In this document: positions 22,692-34,225 of the stretch, piece after piece
How the letters are laid out: every line of letters starts with the position of its first letter
How positions within the stretch are numbered: position 1 is the first letter of the stretch
Assembly (NCBI RefSeq): GCF_020184175.1
Contig: NC_065531.1
Span: 79,268,604-79,332,603 of the forward strand
Length of the DNA: 64,000 bases
Direction: 5' to 3'
From: Aphis gossypii
Lineage: Eukaryota; Arthropoda; Insecta; Hemiptera; Aphididae
The notes under the pieces: model-generated
Told to the model about the DNA's origin: nothing
The model's database searches: none
Seen by the model: only the letters and a program-made list of their open reading frames with translations
Made by a program: the position numbers and the translations under genes

Positions 22692-24274
22692 ACTCATACA
22701 TACAGACTTAACTATATATTATACAGGTATAGCAGGGTTCTATACCTACAACTTGCTCTTCGAGCCACATTATATCAATCTTAACTAAGTATAAAGTTTC
22801 TTCTTTCGCAGCTTGCATGGCCCGTTAATCTGCTTATTTTCTTGAAATGACAAACCTGATGAACTTGTCTACCGCATCCACACTCTTTTTTTATTTTTTT
22901 GTTAAACAATTTTTATGTTGTTTATTTAATTATTAAATTGTTATATTGCTACTCCAAAATTTAATTTTAATTTTTAGATAATAGTTGCTTTTAAATTTGA
23001 TATTTAATTGTTAAATAGATTTTATGTTGCTTATTTAATTGTTGATATACCTGAACTATTGTTCGTAATCAGATGAAGACTTTTAAAACACTCTGTATGT
23101 ATAATAACATTTTATTCAAAATTCAATACTCCTGACTTCACACAAATACAGTTATAACTGTTATAAATCAGCTCGTCATAATAGTAATGTCACGCTCATA
23201 AACAAGATTCTTTCAAAATTGATGGATTGTTTAATATATGTGATCATTTCGAATTAATCGAAGATTTTTAAAAGATACATGTTTACACGCTTGACTTTAC
23301 TATGATCATCGAATGATTTAAAACAGTTGTCACGAGGTTTGTAATTGTAATGAATTTTGGATTGAAATTTGTTATAAAATATTTATGATATTATTTGAAA
23401 GGTTATATTAATATTTTATAACAAATTCTAGTCCAAAATTCGAATTTCTAGCGTTACCGCAAATTCTGTGATAACCGTTTTAAGTCAGCTCGCCGTACAG
23501 TGACGGCACGCTCGTAAACAAGATTCCATCAAAATTATTCGGTAGCTTCGAAATTTTTACACATTTTTTTAACTATTTTATAACAAATTTCAATCCAAAA
23601 TTCATTACAAACCCCGTGACAACTGTTTTAAATCATTCGATGATCATAGTAAAGTCAAGCGTGTAAACATGTATCTTTTAAAAATCTTCGATTGATTCGA
23701 AATGATCACATATATTAAACAATCCATCAATTTTAAAAGAATCTTGTTTATGAGCGTGACATTACTATTATGACGAGCTGATTTATAACAGTTATAACTG
23801 TATTTGTGTGAAGTCAGGAGTATTGAATTTTGAATAAAATGTTATTATACATACAGAGTGTTTTAAAAGTCTTCATCCGATTACGAACAATAGTTCGGAA
23901 ACGGTTTATTGCAACATTTATATCAACAATTAAATAAGCAACATAAAATCTATTTAACAATTAAATATCAGATTTAAAAGCAACTATTATCTAAAAATAA
24001 AAATTTAATTTTGGAGTAGTAATATAACAATTTAATAATTAAATAAACAACATAAAAATTGTTTAACAAAAAAATAAAAAAAGAGTGTGGATGCGGTAGA
24101 CAAGTTCATCAGGTTTGTCATTTCAAGAAAATAAGAAGATTAACGGGCCATGCAAGCTGCGAAAGAAGAAACTTTATACTTAGTTAAGATTGATATAATG
24201 TGGCTCGAAGAGCAAGTTGTGGGTATAGAGCCCTGCTATATCTGTATATATAGTTAAGTCTGCATGTATGAGTT
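22692..24274. mobile_element. Foldback element: about 690-bp inverted arms, 190-bp spacer
   Basis: The left arm (22692 to about 23380) and right arm (about 23574 to 24274) are reverse complements for nearly their whole length. Examples are ACTCATACATACAGACTTA against the inverted right end, CTTGCTCTTCGAGCCACATT, GAACTTGTCTACCGCATCC and TACTATGATCATCGAATG. The central spacer holds a third, diverged copy of the inner arm sequence (CAGCTCG.C...TAGTG..GGCACGCTC). It has no coding capacity. The element starts 45 bp after the stop of the mini-exon gene. No target duplication was seen. Confidence 0.85.
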
Positions 24275-24343
24275 AGTGAGAGGGAGATTGACCCTATACT
24301 GCTCAATAGTGATGTATAGTTTTTTTTTAATAAATGATGGTTA

Positions 24344-24387
24344 GCAGGGGTAAGTAGCGTGACGCGCAAGCAAGCAGTTTACCCCTG
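24344..24387. repeat. Short inverted repeat
   Basis: CAGGGGTAA at 24344-24352 and TTACCCCTG at 24379-24387 form a perfect 9-bp inverted pair around a GC-richer loop with GCGTGACGCGC. Possibly the end of a degraded element. Function unknown. Confidence 0.4.
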
Positions 24388-25454
24388 TTGATCGGTTCAC
24401 AAAAAAAAAAGTGTGTACAATTTGGTAATTTACTGTTTATTTTGAAGATTTGCTTTTTCAATAAAATCGCTAGTGACTAATTGTAAGTATATGTTATGAG
24501 TTTATGACCAAAAGATTCTGATAAATGTTCTGGAAGTATTGAATTTATTCTAAATTCACTGTATTTGCTACATTCTGTCATTACTTGTTTGGTGATCAGT
24601 AGGGTGCAGCTAGCATGTTTTCATATTAGGGGAAGGAGGTCGATGGCCGTATGTGTGCACAATCTGGAGTCTTGTTAGAAATTTAGAATGCCTCCGAACT
24701 TCCTATGAAGGTCTGAGGGAAATTTCCATATGAACATTGAACACGTCTTTTTTGATATAACATAATATATATTTATGTTTTTGAAAATTTCCAATTTTTT
24801 TACAATTTTAGAATGAATGCGCAGAATATAAAAATTTCTTAACCGCTGTTTTTTGCAAATTTGGCTTTTACAGCTTTTTTGATATCTTCAAAATTTATAT
24901 TTTCAGTACTGCTGATAGTTTCAAATTAGGAGAATCGTAGTTATCACATTTTTTAACGATCTATCTTAATCACACGTGTACACGATTATAAAAAACAGGT
25001 TATGCGTCGGTAGTGGGTTTGTAATGTTTGTATGGCACAGCCGCGGTCAGAAATTGTTACACACATAGAAAAAATTATTTAATTTAGCACGAATTGGTGT
25101 TAAAATAACTAAGATGGCGTGTAGGTTTTCACTCACTAGAAGCTTGGCGTTGATACAACATCGGACGTATAAGTCAAAATAAGTTCTTTTAAAGGTAGTA
25201 ATTTTTAATTATTTTGGAGTTAATTTAACATCTATAAATGTTTTACCATTACACAACTAATTATAGGTTATTCTAATTCCACTTATTGTCAAAATAACAT
25301 GTAGTACCTATACAAATTTAAAAATATTTTATTGTGTTCAAAATAACTTTTATGTGATATCAATAGCTGTCGAACGGAGTGTTGAATTAAGAACAAGCTG
25401 TTTTAAAAATATTGTAATTCTTTAGAAAAAATTAATCTAGTTTTATTCTCATCC

Positions 25455-25556
25455 AACGGGGTTCGAACCCATGACCATCATCCACATTTACTACCTAACA
25501 AATGTCCTACCTACATTCCTACGCGTTATACCATTAGACTACCTATCGGGGTTGTA
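25455..25556 (-). other. tRNA-like segment with A- and B-box (SINE-like)
   Basis: On the minus strand TAGTCTAATGG fits the Pol III A-box pattern and GGTTCGAACCC is a perfect B-box. They are about 70 nt apart, too far for a normal tRNA without an intron, and I could not pair an acceptor stem. A tRNA-derived SINE head or a decayed tRNA copy fits best. Confidence 0.4.
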
Positions 25557-26129
25557 TTTAGTAAGAAAAATATACTATTTAAACAAGTAAAATTATGGGA
25601 CATGGATTGTATTTTATTATTGGAATTACTGGAATTTACCAGTCTCCAGGATTATTGGACTCTCCAAAGTCATGTACCTATTATATACATATAATATATA
25701 ATATATATTGTGTATTTCACCAGCTATTAATTCAAGTCTCTTAATTTATATTATTGCTAAAATAACTATAGGGACTTTTATTACTTCTAAATAATCTCAC
25801 TGAAAACTTAAGAATTAAGGTTCTTCAACAAAATTGATTAAATCAACAACAGTTGTACTATTATAGAGTATAGTTAATTCATTAACAGATTAATGATGCA
25901 AGGACAAGGTTTTGGTGTTGAAAATAATATATACAATCTGTTTTTCATGATTAATATTTTTTTTATTAAAACAATATAATTTACATACAGTTTTTTTAAT
26001 TCAATGTAAATAATAGGTACACTACAAATATAAATAACAAATATTATTAAATGGAACATTTTTTCTTCGTTCATTAAATTAAAATATATTTTTTTAATGG
26101 TAGAGCTAATGACATTTTTAGGTACAATT

Positions 26130-26510
26130 TTATAAAGCATATTTTAGTGCGACATATATTTTACCATTAGCTAGAACTCTAGTAATGGTGGGAGTGGGAT
26201 CAGGCAAATTAGTAATATAACATCCAGTAAGTTCTGAACTAGAACTTGAATTTTTTTCTATTTCAAATGCATAAAAATGTGTATCAAAACCAATAGTACA
26301 CATTGGTTTAATAATAAAATATAGGATTCTACTTTTACCTATGATCATCCCACATATTTCACCGAATAAGTACATTTCCAAATTAACTTTTAAGACCACT
26401 ACCATACCCGTTTTATAGAACAATCCTTTATACTTTAACCAAGATGGAGATAGCGAATTACACTTTAACTCTACTGGTATAACGTATACATGTCAGGAAT
26501 TAAGACAATT
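26130..26510 (-). pseudogene. Relic of transposon-associated protein, C-terminal part
   Basis: The minus-strand frame reads VYVIPVELKCNS, then LKYKGLFYKTGMVVVLKVN, LFGEICGMIIGKSRILYFI, FDTHFYAFEIEKNSSSS and LPDPTPTITRVLANGKIYV before a stop. The order (surface-exposed KY-K-GMVVV segment, FG-I, FD-H-HAYE-like segment, LPDPTP, final DGK-YV-LRYAL-like end) recalls the C-terminus of uncharacterised transposon-linked proteins common in arthropod genomes. This is from memory of the pattern. A TGA interrupts the frame just upstream and no transposase core is seen. Confidence 0.4.
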
Positions 26511-27054
26511 TTTAAACGCAAATTATTTAATTTAACAAACAACTTCATAATTCAAAATCACATTATGGAGCAATTGTTATTATAAGCATAGTTAGTAGTA
26601 AATCTTAAAATCAAAAATTGTTAAAATTACAAAAACTCTGTTGTTGTTTTAACCACAAATATTATTATACTATTTAACAATTTATTAAGAGTAAAATTAA
26701 CATTTCTATGATTATATTAACAACATTGCTTGTCGGTTATCAATATATTAGATGTTAAAATGACTAAACACGAATTGTTAAGTTATTAATGTATATAATT
26801 TTAAAGTTACATAACAAAAACTTAATTTAATCATTCATATACTTAGAATACATTTTTTTTCTTCATTTCAAATATAGAATATGGTTAACGATGGATATAC
26901 GTAATAGGTGTTCTAACAATACGTAATGTAAGACTCAAAATTCAATACAACACTCCAATGTTGTTATTTAATATACAAATCACAGTTAATTTAACATTTA
27001 GTTACTTAACAATTGATTGAAACTGAATTTAACTCCAATATTTCTATGTGTGTA

Positions 27055-28714
27055 CGGTGATATAGTTCGGCTATTTACCACTAGGTAGGCGCTGCTAGTT
27101 AACCGTGCTCTAAACGAATTGTCGTCAACAATCATCTAGGTAGATAATATAAGTGATATAAAAATAATATTTCCCGCATAAATTTAAATATTTGTATATT
27201 ATATTATGTATATTGTATATTTGTGAAAATAAATTGAAATAAATTAATAAGATTAGATAACAGACCTCTCAAAAAAGTCTTACTAAAGATTGAACGTCAA
27301 TCTTTGAGACTGGAATATATATTAAATATATAATTTATAAAATTGGGATTACAATTTGTATGAAATTCTTTATTTTTTTGTATTAGTTGAATTATAGATC
27401 AATATGAAATTATTAGTTATGTCATTATATACATAGTTTTTAAAATTGGTATTGCCAGTTCTTAATAATCGTGCACGTGTATAAGTTTAGGTTCAGATTT
27501 AAAAATGTATTTAAATTCTAATGATAATTTTTTATAAATTCGATGTGATAATAAAAATTCCTTCTTCCTTGTGATTTTAATAAAATTCAAATCAAATTTG
27601 AGAATATACGTTTGAAATATTTTCTGTTAACTTTAAAATTCGACACTCGTAATAAAAACAAAAAAAAATATTCGATTTTTGTAATTCAAAACGAAAGTGT
27701 TTGTGATAGTTAGATTGTTAGTTGTACGTAAAATATAAGTAATTAATGTTATCAAGACTGGCAAGACTCGAGACCGAGTCAATACAAATAATTAATGGTG
27801 TATTCTGAATGAATACACTTCTGAGCATCGCTGCACTATAATATGTGAATACTCGGAAAAAAAGCTCCGAAATCAAAACACGGTAAATAAAATAGGAAAA
27901 AGAGCCCTGTATCAACTAAATGCATAACCTCTTTTTTTTAATTTTACAATGTAATTATGTAACACTTTTTTTGACATAGGTATCTATTTCTATATCGCTT
28001 AAAAAGTTTATGTGTGCAAATTAAAAATAATGATATAAGCAGCATATTAGATTTTCTAATGGGAGTTAGCCACAATATTAGAAAACAATGCTACTAAGTT
28101 ATTATGATAATTATTTTATATAATAATTTTTACCAACCAATAACAATTAATTGTTTAACAATTTTTAAATTATATAAGTACAAATGACAAATAACAATTA
28201 TTTTATTTTATTTTATTTTGTTTATATTATGATTATATTTAATTATGAAAATCATAAAAAAAGCGAATAACCTAACTACAGTCTACATTTGTAACAATAC
28301 AATTTTTTTGATACTAAGATAGTAAGATCCCAAAATTAGTTTTAAGATGAAGTCAAATGTCAATGACTTTTATTACTATATAATTTAATCAGTTTAATCT
28401 CTTATATTTCAAATATATATTCATAAAATTAATATATTTGGTATACCTATTATTTTATTAATATTATTATGGTTTATTATAAATGTAGGTATATACAAAT
28501 TATTAAACAAATATTTTATATAATATATATATTTACTTACATGGTTATAGTCTATAGAATACCTATATCAAAAAATTGTTACATAATTAGGTACATAGAA
28601 AAAAAATACATTGAAAAATTTAAAAAAAAAAATGTTACGTATTTATTAGGTAGATACGGAGATTTTTTATGGACGATGGTCATTTAGGCGAAGATAATAA
28701 TGTTGACCAAAAGG
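27055..28714. other. Intergenic, nothing recognised
   Basis: AT-rich sequence with TATA-type low complexity. Short frames only. No repeat boundary or coding segment supported. Confidence 0.4.
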
Positions 28715-29593
28715 GATTTCATCGATTCCGCCAGACCTTTTTATACTAGGGGATGAGGTAAATAGATTCCGCCAGTATCGACTTCACCAGTGTAGGTAGT
28801 CTAAAAACAACTTATCGATTCCGCCATGAAAAAAAAAATCTTCCCGAATAAATTAAAAGATTATGAAGCTAAAAAAAATTATCGTTCACATTTCATCAGT
28901 TTGGTATCATTACATTATAAGATATAAAATTTTTCAACTTTTAACTATATATATATGTATAAATAATACAATATAGGTATACACTATACATGATAAAAAT
29001 TGTTATTAAATTTAATTTGTCTTATTTTGTATATAATATAATATATTGTATTGTATTGTATTTATTATATTGATTATTAATTTAATTATAATAATTTAAT
29101 GATTTCTTTGTTTGTATATATTATACATTGTTTCGTCCGTAAGAACCTTCTCCTGGCAATTACGACCCAAACAAAAAAAGAATGAGCGAAATCGGTCCAG
29201 GCGTTGTTGAGTTATGCGCTTACAACACTTTTGCGATTCATTTTTATATTATAGATATCAGTAATTATTGAATTATTTTGCAGATGTATTATAATAACAA
29301 CAGGTTAACAGGTTGACAGCAGCAGGTGCCTGATTGAGGTATAAATTGGTAGGTGGCGGAAATGATAGGTTGTTTTTTGACTACCTGAACTGGTAAAGTC
29401 GATACTGGCGGAATCGATGCTACATTAGCGGAATCGATAAGTCCCCGACCAAAAAAATAATATTCCGTTTGGACGATTATCATTTGTATTGTTTAAGGCC
29501 GGCGCATCTGAGTTGGGTTCCGAATCTAGGAGGGACCTATCGATTCCGCCAGTATCGACTCCGCCAGTAAGGTCTGGCGGAATCGATGAAATC
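28715..29593. mobile_element. TIR element with clustered GATTCCGCCAG iterons
   Basis: The 25-bp end at 28715-28739 (GATTTCATCGATTCCGCCAG plus ACCTT) is repeated inverted and identical at 29569-29593. The word GATTCCGCCAG or a close variant occurs about eight times near the two ends, in both orientations: 28721-28734, 28765-28782, 28813-28825, 29401-29418, 29421-29440, 29539-29566 (two) and 29573-29588. Subterminal iterons of this kind are typical transposase-binding arrays. Internal sequence is non-coding apart from a 64-codon minus frame that runs through two iterons. Confidence 0.7.
29128..29256. repeat. Fragment resembling a non-LTR retrotransposon 3' end
   Basis: Contains GAGCGAAATCGGTCCAGGCG and GAGTTATGCGCTTAC, then ends CATTTTTATATTATAGAT, a phrase order common at 3' ends of insect non-LTR elements. 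It is nested inside the iteron element. A diverged relative is at 56766-56835. Confidence 0.5.
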
Positions 29594-29630
29594 TCCTAAT
29601 CTAGGGGCTAGTTACAGGTAGTGTACTAGT

Positions 29631-30470
29631 TGGGTCCGGGTTTTTTCGATCAAAAACGTACCCTTCCCCTTTTAGCCGATTCACTTTTTGACCAAATTTA
29701 AAAAAGACTGATTCCCTTTCCGGCCAAAACAGAAATTTATATACTTAATATAATATGTAAAAAAATCAAATGATTGCTGCTGTGTAATTTTTTTATAAGT
29801 TGCAAAAATGTTGTATAATAATATAATATAGAACATTTTTAAAATATAAGAATATTAATATATTAACATTATTTTTAGGTTGATATGCCACAATATATAT
29901 GTACAATATTATAAAAAAAATTTTGAAAATAGTATAAAATTTAATTTTATAGGTTTTTCAATTTATTTTACAATTGCATCTGAAAATTATTATTCGTAAA
30001 AATACAATTCTTAACGAAATTATTTACAAAACGCTATTAATAATACACACAAAATAAAAATTATCACTATATTCTTTCATATATTTAAGTGTTGAAGGTT
30101 TTGCAGATCAAATTCAAATTTCTTGGTACTATTCATTACAAATATTTACAATAATAGTATTTTGTAGCTTTTGACAAAATTACCTATTATTATTATTTTA
30201 TTTTTTATATAATATTATACATATTGTGATATATTAATATAAAAATACCTAATTATGATATAGATAGTTTTAAATTTTAAATAATTTTCTATATTTTATG
30301 CAACTTATACTTATAATAATTTTTCAAAATTACATAACTATATTAATTGCCATAATTTTACAAAAATGTTTGTTTTGGTCGAAAAGGGAATCAGACTTTT
30401 TTAAAATTGGTCGCAAAGTGACTCGGCCGAAAAGGGAAGGGTACGATTTTGGTCAAAAAGGTCTCGCCCA
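29631..30470. mobile_element. TIR DNA element, about 110-bp inverted ends
   Basis: The left end TGGGTCCGGGTTTTTTCGAT and the inverted right end TGGGCGAGACCTTTTTGACC lead into a shared stretch with CGTACCCTTCCC, GCCGA.TCACTTT and AAAAAAG.CTGATTCCCTTT. The centre is AT-rich and non-coding. No clear target duplication was found. Confidence 0.7.
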
Positions 30471-31730
30471 GATTTTTATAGGTACCTATATTACCTAGGG
30501 ATGTGAGGTAAAAACCTTGTGGCTAATCATTATTAATCAATATTATTGTTAAGTGTATATTATGAGCATCTTCATACAAAGCCAATAGATTACCTACATT
30601 AAAATGTACTAATTATATTATATAGGTACCTAATACCTATGTACTTTTATTTATTAATTTTTGACTGTAGATTATTATCTACCAATTAATATTGATTATA
30701 GAATAGATCTATCTATTCTATTTATTTTATTTTTTCAATTAGGTACTAGTCGGGAACAGAGAACTCAATAACAACAATTTTCTGTTCTTCAACCAAAAAC
30801 ACTCTGAAATAAATAATACTACATTAAAAATAGCATTAAATTATTCTTATAATCAACGTGTGTATGATTTGTTGCAACTTTCTCACAAAATAAAAAACCA
30901 GGTTGGTACTTACCTAACTAATGTGTTTTGTAAAATGTAAATCGTCAACACAGAATGTTTTATTAAATTAATACCTATTAAATAAAATTAAATACTCTAG
31001 CGATTTGGGATGAATATAATTATTTCAAACTCACTTTGGAAATTATATTCCAACTCAAGTTACGATTGGGTATTTATTATTGTAATTAAATCACCCCCCC
31101 CCCAAAAAAAACAAAAAAAAAACAATAATCCACCGTCAGATTTACGTCTATTACTAGTATTACTACAGCCATAAGCTGCACAGTTGCACAAGCAACAGGC
31201 GTAAAACTTTAATTATTCATTATTAATTGTTATTGACTATTATTTAAGTAATAATCTTATTGTTCGTTAAAACGAAAACGCTAAGGTTAAATATTAAACG
31301 TACGTATACATTACACTATTACAGTATTACACACGATTAATCTTTAGTCGTAGATCTTTATTCGTGGTATTACACGATAATGATAATACCAGTATACCAC
31401 GTTACCACACAATAATAGTACATCGTATAACCGCACAAGCGCACAAGAACAACTATGGGACTGTACAATAATTTTGCCGTGCCACCGTGCTGCTTATCAA
31501 TACCCAACCGTGCACAAAATAATAATATAACATTAGTATTATTTTTATCCTTCCTAGTTACGATTTCAAATTTTAAAGTTTTCAACTATTTAGCCGTTTG
31601 AGACTTTGAGATTTGTCGATTTTATACATTATATTTGTATTAGCCATTTAGTTTTAGCCTTTCAGGTATTCTTTTTTACGATTCCATATTTTTGTTGTTT
31701 ATACTTGGTTTTAAGTTTTTAGTAGGTAAG
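30471..31730. other. 5' flank of the THAP gene
   Basis: AT-rich. It includes a C10 run followed by A-runs at about 31087-31122 and several CACAC/TACCAC tracts. It probably holds the THAP-gene promoter and 5'UTR, but I see no distinct TATA box or CpG island. Confidence 0.35.
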
Positions 31731-33937
31731 ATGCCTAGGAAGTGTGTAATTTGCAAAGCTTATGATAAGAATAATGAAAAATCATTTTATTCGTAAGTAT
31801 ACCTTCGTTTTAGAAGAATATTTTTTGAAATTTTATAGTACTATTATTCATTTTATTTCAGCTTTCCTAAGGATGAAGGCCGCAAGAAGTTATGGTTAAA
31901 AGCTTGTGGAATTAAACTATATCTACCATCATATAGAGTTTGTGAGGCTCATTTTTCAGACAAAGATTTTTTACCTAGTGGTTATTTAAAACGTATTGCA
32001 GTACCAGGAAATAATATTATGAAGCCAGAACCACCAATATTCACAAATACAGGTATCTATCAACTATATTTTGTAAAAATAAATCTTAAACAATTTATAA
32101 ATTTGATATTTTTCAGACAACAAAGATTTTTCACCCAGCGGCCATTTAAAATGTGTTGCTATACCAGGAGATATTTATTCAGAGCCAGAACCAAAAGTAT
32201 TCACAAATACAGGTATCTATCAACTATATTTTGTAAAAAATAAATCTTAAACAATTTATAAATTTGATATTTTTCAGACAGCAAAGATTTTTTACCTAGT
32301 GGTTATTTAAAAAGTATTGCAGTACCAGGAAATAATATTATGAAGCCAGAACCACCAATATTCACAAATACAGGTATCTATCAATTGTATTTTGTAAAAA
32401 ATAAATCTTAAACAATTTATAAATTTGATATTTTTCAGACAGCAAAGATTTTTTACCTAGTGGTTATTTAAAAAGTATTGCAGTACCAGGAAATAATATT
32501 ATGAAGCCAGAACCACCAATATTCACAAATACAGGTATCTATCAATTGTATTTTGTAAAAAATAAATCTTAAACAATTTATAAATTCGATATTTTTCAGA
32601 CAACAAAGACTTTTTACAAAGTGGCCATTTAAAATGTGTTACTATACCAGGAAATAATATTGTGAAGCCAGAACCACCAATATTCACAAATACAGGTATC
32701 TATCAACTATATTTCGTGAAAAATAAATCTTAAACAATTTATAAATTTGATATTTTTCAGACAGCAAAGATTTTTTACCTAGTGGTTATTTAAAAAGTAT
32801 TGCAGTACCAGGAAATAATATTATGAAGCCAGAACCACCAATATTCACAAATACAGGTATCTATCAATTGTATTTTGTAAAAAATAAATCTTAAACAATT
32901 TATAAATTCGATATTTTTCAGACAACAAAGACTTTTTACAAAGTGGCCATTTAAAATGTGTTGCTATACCAGGAGATATTTATTCAGAGCCAGAACCAAA
33001 AGTATTCACAAACACTGGTATCTATCAACTATATTTCGTAAAAAATAAATCTTAAACAATTTATAAATTCGATATTTTTCAGACAACAAAGATTTTTCAC
33101 CCAGCGGCCATTTAAAATGTGTTACTATACCAGGAAATAATATTGTGAAGCCAGAACCACCAATATTCACAAATACAGGTATCTATCAATTGTATTTTGT
33201 AAAAAATAAATCTTAAACAATTTATAAATTCGATACTTTTCAGACAACAAAGATTTTTCACCAAGCGGCCATTTAAAATGTGTTACTATACCAGGAGATA
33301 TTTTTTCAGAGCCAGAACCAAAAGTATCCACAAATACAGGTATCTATCAATAATATTTTGCAAAAAATTAATTCTTAAACAATTTATAAATGCGATATTA
33401 AATTTTGATACTTATAAATTTAAGCAATTTTTAAATGAGTTAAACCTTAACAGTTGTTGAATCATCTCATCAAGAGACTCTTACACCTGACACAATCATG
33501 TTATTAACAAACAGTATCTGTGTTATACCAAAAAAACGAGGTTCTAATGAATTGCCTGATGTGAAGTATATTATTTCATTTTTTTCCTAATTTATAGTAA
33601 TTTACTATATTTTATATTTTGTACAATGTTGGTCTTTTTATTTCTAAGTTCAAGACAAAACAAGAAAAGATATAATCCAGATACAATAGGGGATTTATCC
33701 CCAAGTCACTTTGATACACCCAGGAAAGCTAAAAGAAATTTAGAAATGGTAAAATGTAAGTTCAACCAACAAAAAACCCAAAATGTTAATTTAAAAAAGC
33801 AGGTGAAGAGACTGCAAGTCAAACTCAGAACCTATGATGACCTTATCCGTAAACTGAAGTATAAAATTTTTACATCTGAAAATGCAGGCTGTAGCTGTTC
33901 ATCTACAGGTAAAAAACACCACATTTTTACTCAATAA
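31731..33937 (+). CDS. THAP-domain protein with eight tandem copies of a THAP-derived mini-exon
   Basis: THAP domains are C2CH zinc-binding DNA-recognition modules (family knowledge). Exons: 31731-31792, 31862-32052, eight 96-bp exons (starts 32117, 32278, 32439, 32600, 32761, 32922, 33083, 33244), 33454-33565 and 33649-33937. All are GT-AG with agreeing phases, 473 codons plus TAA. Residues 1-70 form a complete THAP domain: C5-x2-C8, P23, W32, C48-x2-H51, then A67-V-P. Residues 85-340 are eight 32-residue repeats of the type DNKDFSPSGHLK..AIPG..., copied from the domain's C-terminal part without the zinc ligands. The last two exons are Lys-rich and encode a probable coiled coil (LKKQVKRLQVKLRTYDDLIR), as in other THAP proteins. 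An alternative donor at 33909 (ACAG|GTAAAA) could add a further 3' exon. Regulation and targets are unknown. Confidence 0.75.
32117..33339 (+). repeat. 161-bp tandem repeat, eight exon-intron units
   Basis: Exon starts are spaced exactly 161 bp apart eight times (96-bp exon plus 65-bp intron). The introns are nearly identical, all starting GTATCTATCAA and ending ATTTTTCAG (one ATACTTTTCAG). Exon variants fall into types: SIAVPGNNIMKPEPPIFTNT in units 2, 3 and 5; IPGDIYSEPEPKVFTNT in units 1 and 6, with a variant in 8; VTIPGNNIVKPEPPIFTNT in units 4 and 7. The mixed order suggests duplication of multi-unit blocks or gene conversion. Confidence 0.92.
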
Positions 33938-33950
33938 CCATTGTATAGAA

Positions 33951-34225
33951 CAGCGTTTCTTAAACTTTTTTATTCATGGAACCCTTTTCTATATTCACTT
34001 TAATTGTGGAACCCCTACGTTTTTTTAGATTTTAGCTACGTATATTAAACTTTCAACAATATGTTATTACCGCTCGATAATTAAACTCTGTACTTTGTTT
34101 CAATAGTTGTAACACTTAAAACATTTTTCCCTGCTAGTCGTTAATCTTTAGTAAGATTTTTGAACATTTTGAAAAAAAGCACTTTAGTTTTGCGGGTTCC
34201 GCGGAACACAGTTTAAGAAACACTG
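33951..34225. mobile_element. hAT-type MITE, 275 bp, with perfect 8-bp TSD
   Basis: The ends are CAGCGTTTCTTAAACT and, inverted, CAGTGTTTCTTAAACT. Both are followed by GGAACCC-type sequence (GGAACCCTTTTC on the left, GGGTTCCGCGG on the right). Identical 8-bp flanks GTATAGAA lie at 33943-33950 and 34226-34233. It sits 13 bp after the THAP stop codon, so the element may lie in that transcript's 3'UTR. Confidence 0.9.

Larger units (their letters stand above)
25059..27054. mobile_element. Possible 2-kb TIR element with protein relic
   Basis: TACACACATAGAAA at 25059 is matched by an inverted TTTCTATGTGTGTA ending at 27054. The interior is rich in GTTAAAATAAC/AATTGTTAA-like words on both sides. 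It encloses a transposon-type protein relic (26130-26510, minus) and a tRNA-like segment (25455-25556). The TIR is short and no target duplication was found, so the boundaries are tentative. Confidence 0.4.

Noticed and set aside
25455..25556. Functional tRNA gene
   Set aside because: A-box to B-box distance is too long and no acceptor stem pairs. Listed as tRNA-like only.
29289..29483. 64-codon minus-strand frame in the iteron element as a gene
   Set aside because: It runs through two iterons and shows no domain. More likely incidental.
31087..31122. C-run followed by A-runs as a functional site
   Set aside because: Simple low-complexity sequence with no supporting context.
32117..33339. 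Regular 161-bp periodicity that could suggest a CRISPR array or satellite
   Set aside because: Units contain a conserved 96-bp open exon flanked by AG and GT in constant phase and connect in frame to a THAP domain. This is not a repeat-spacer structure.
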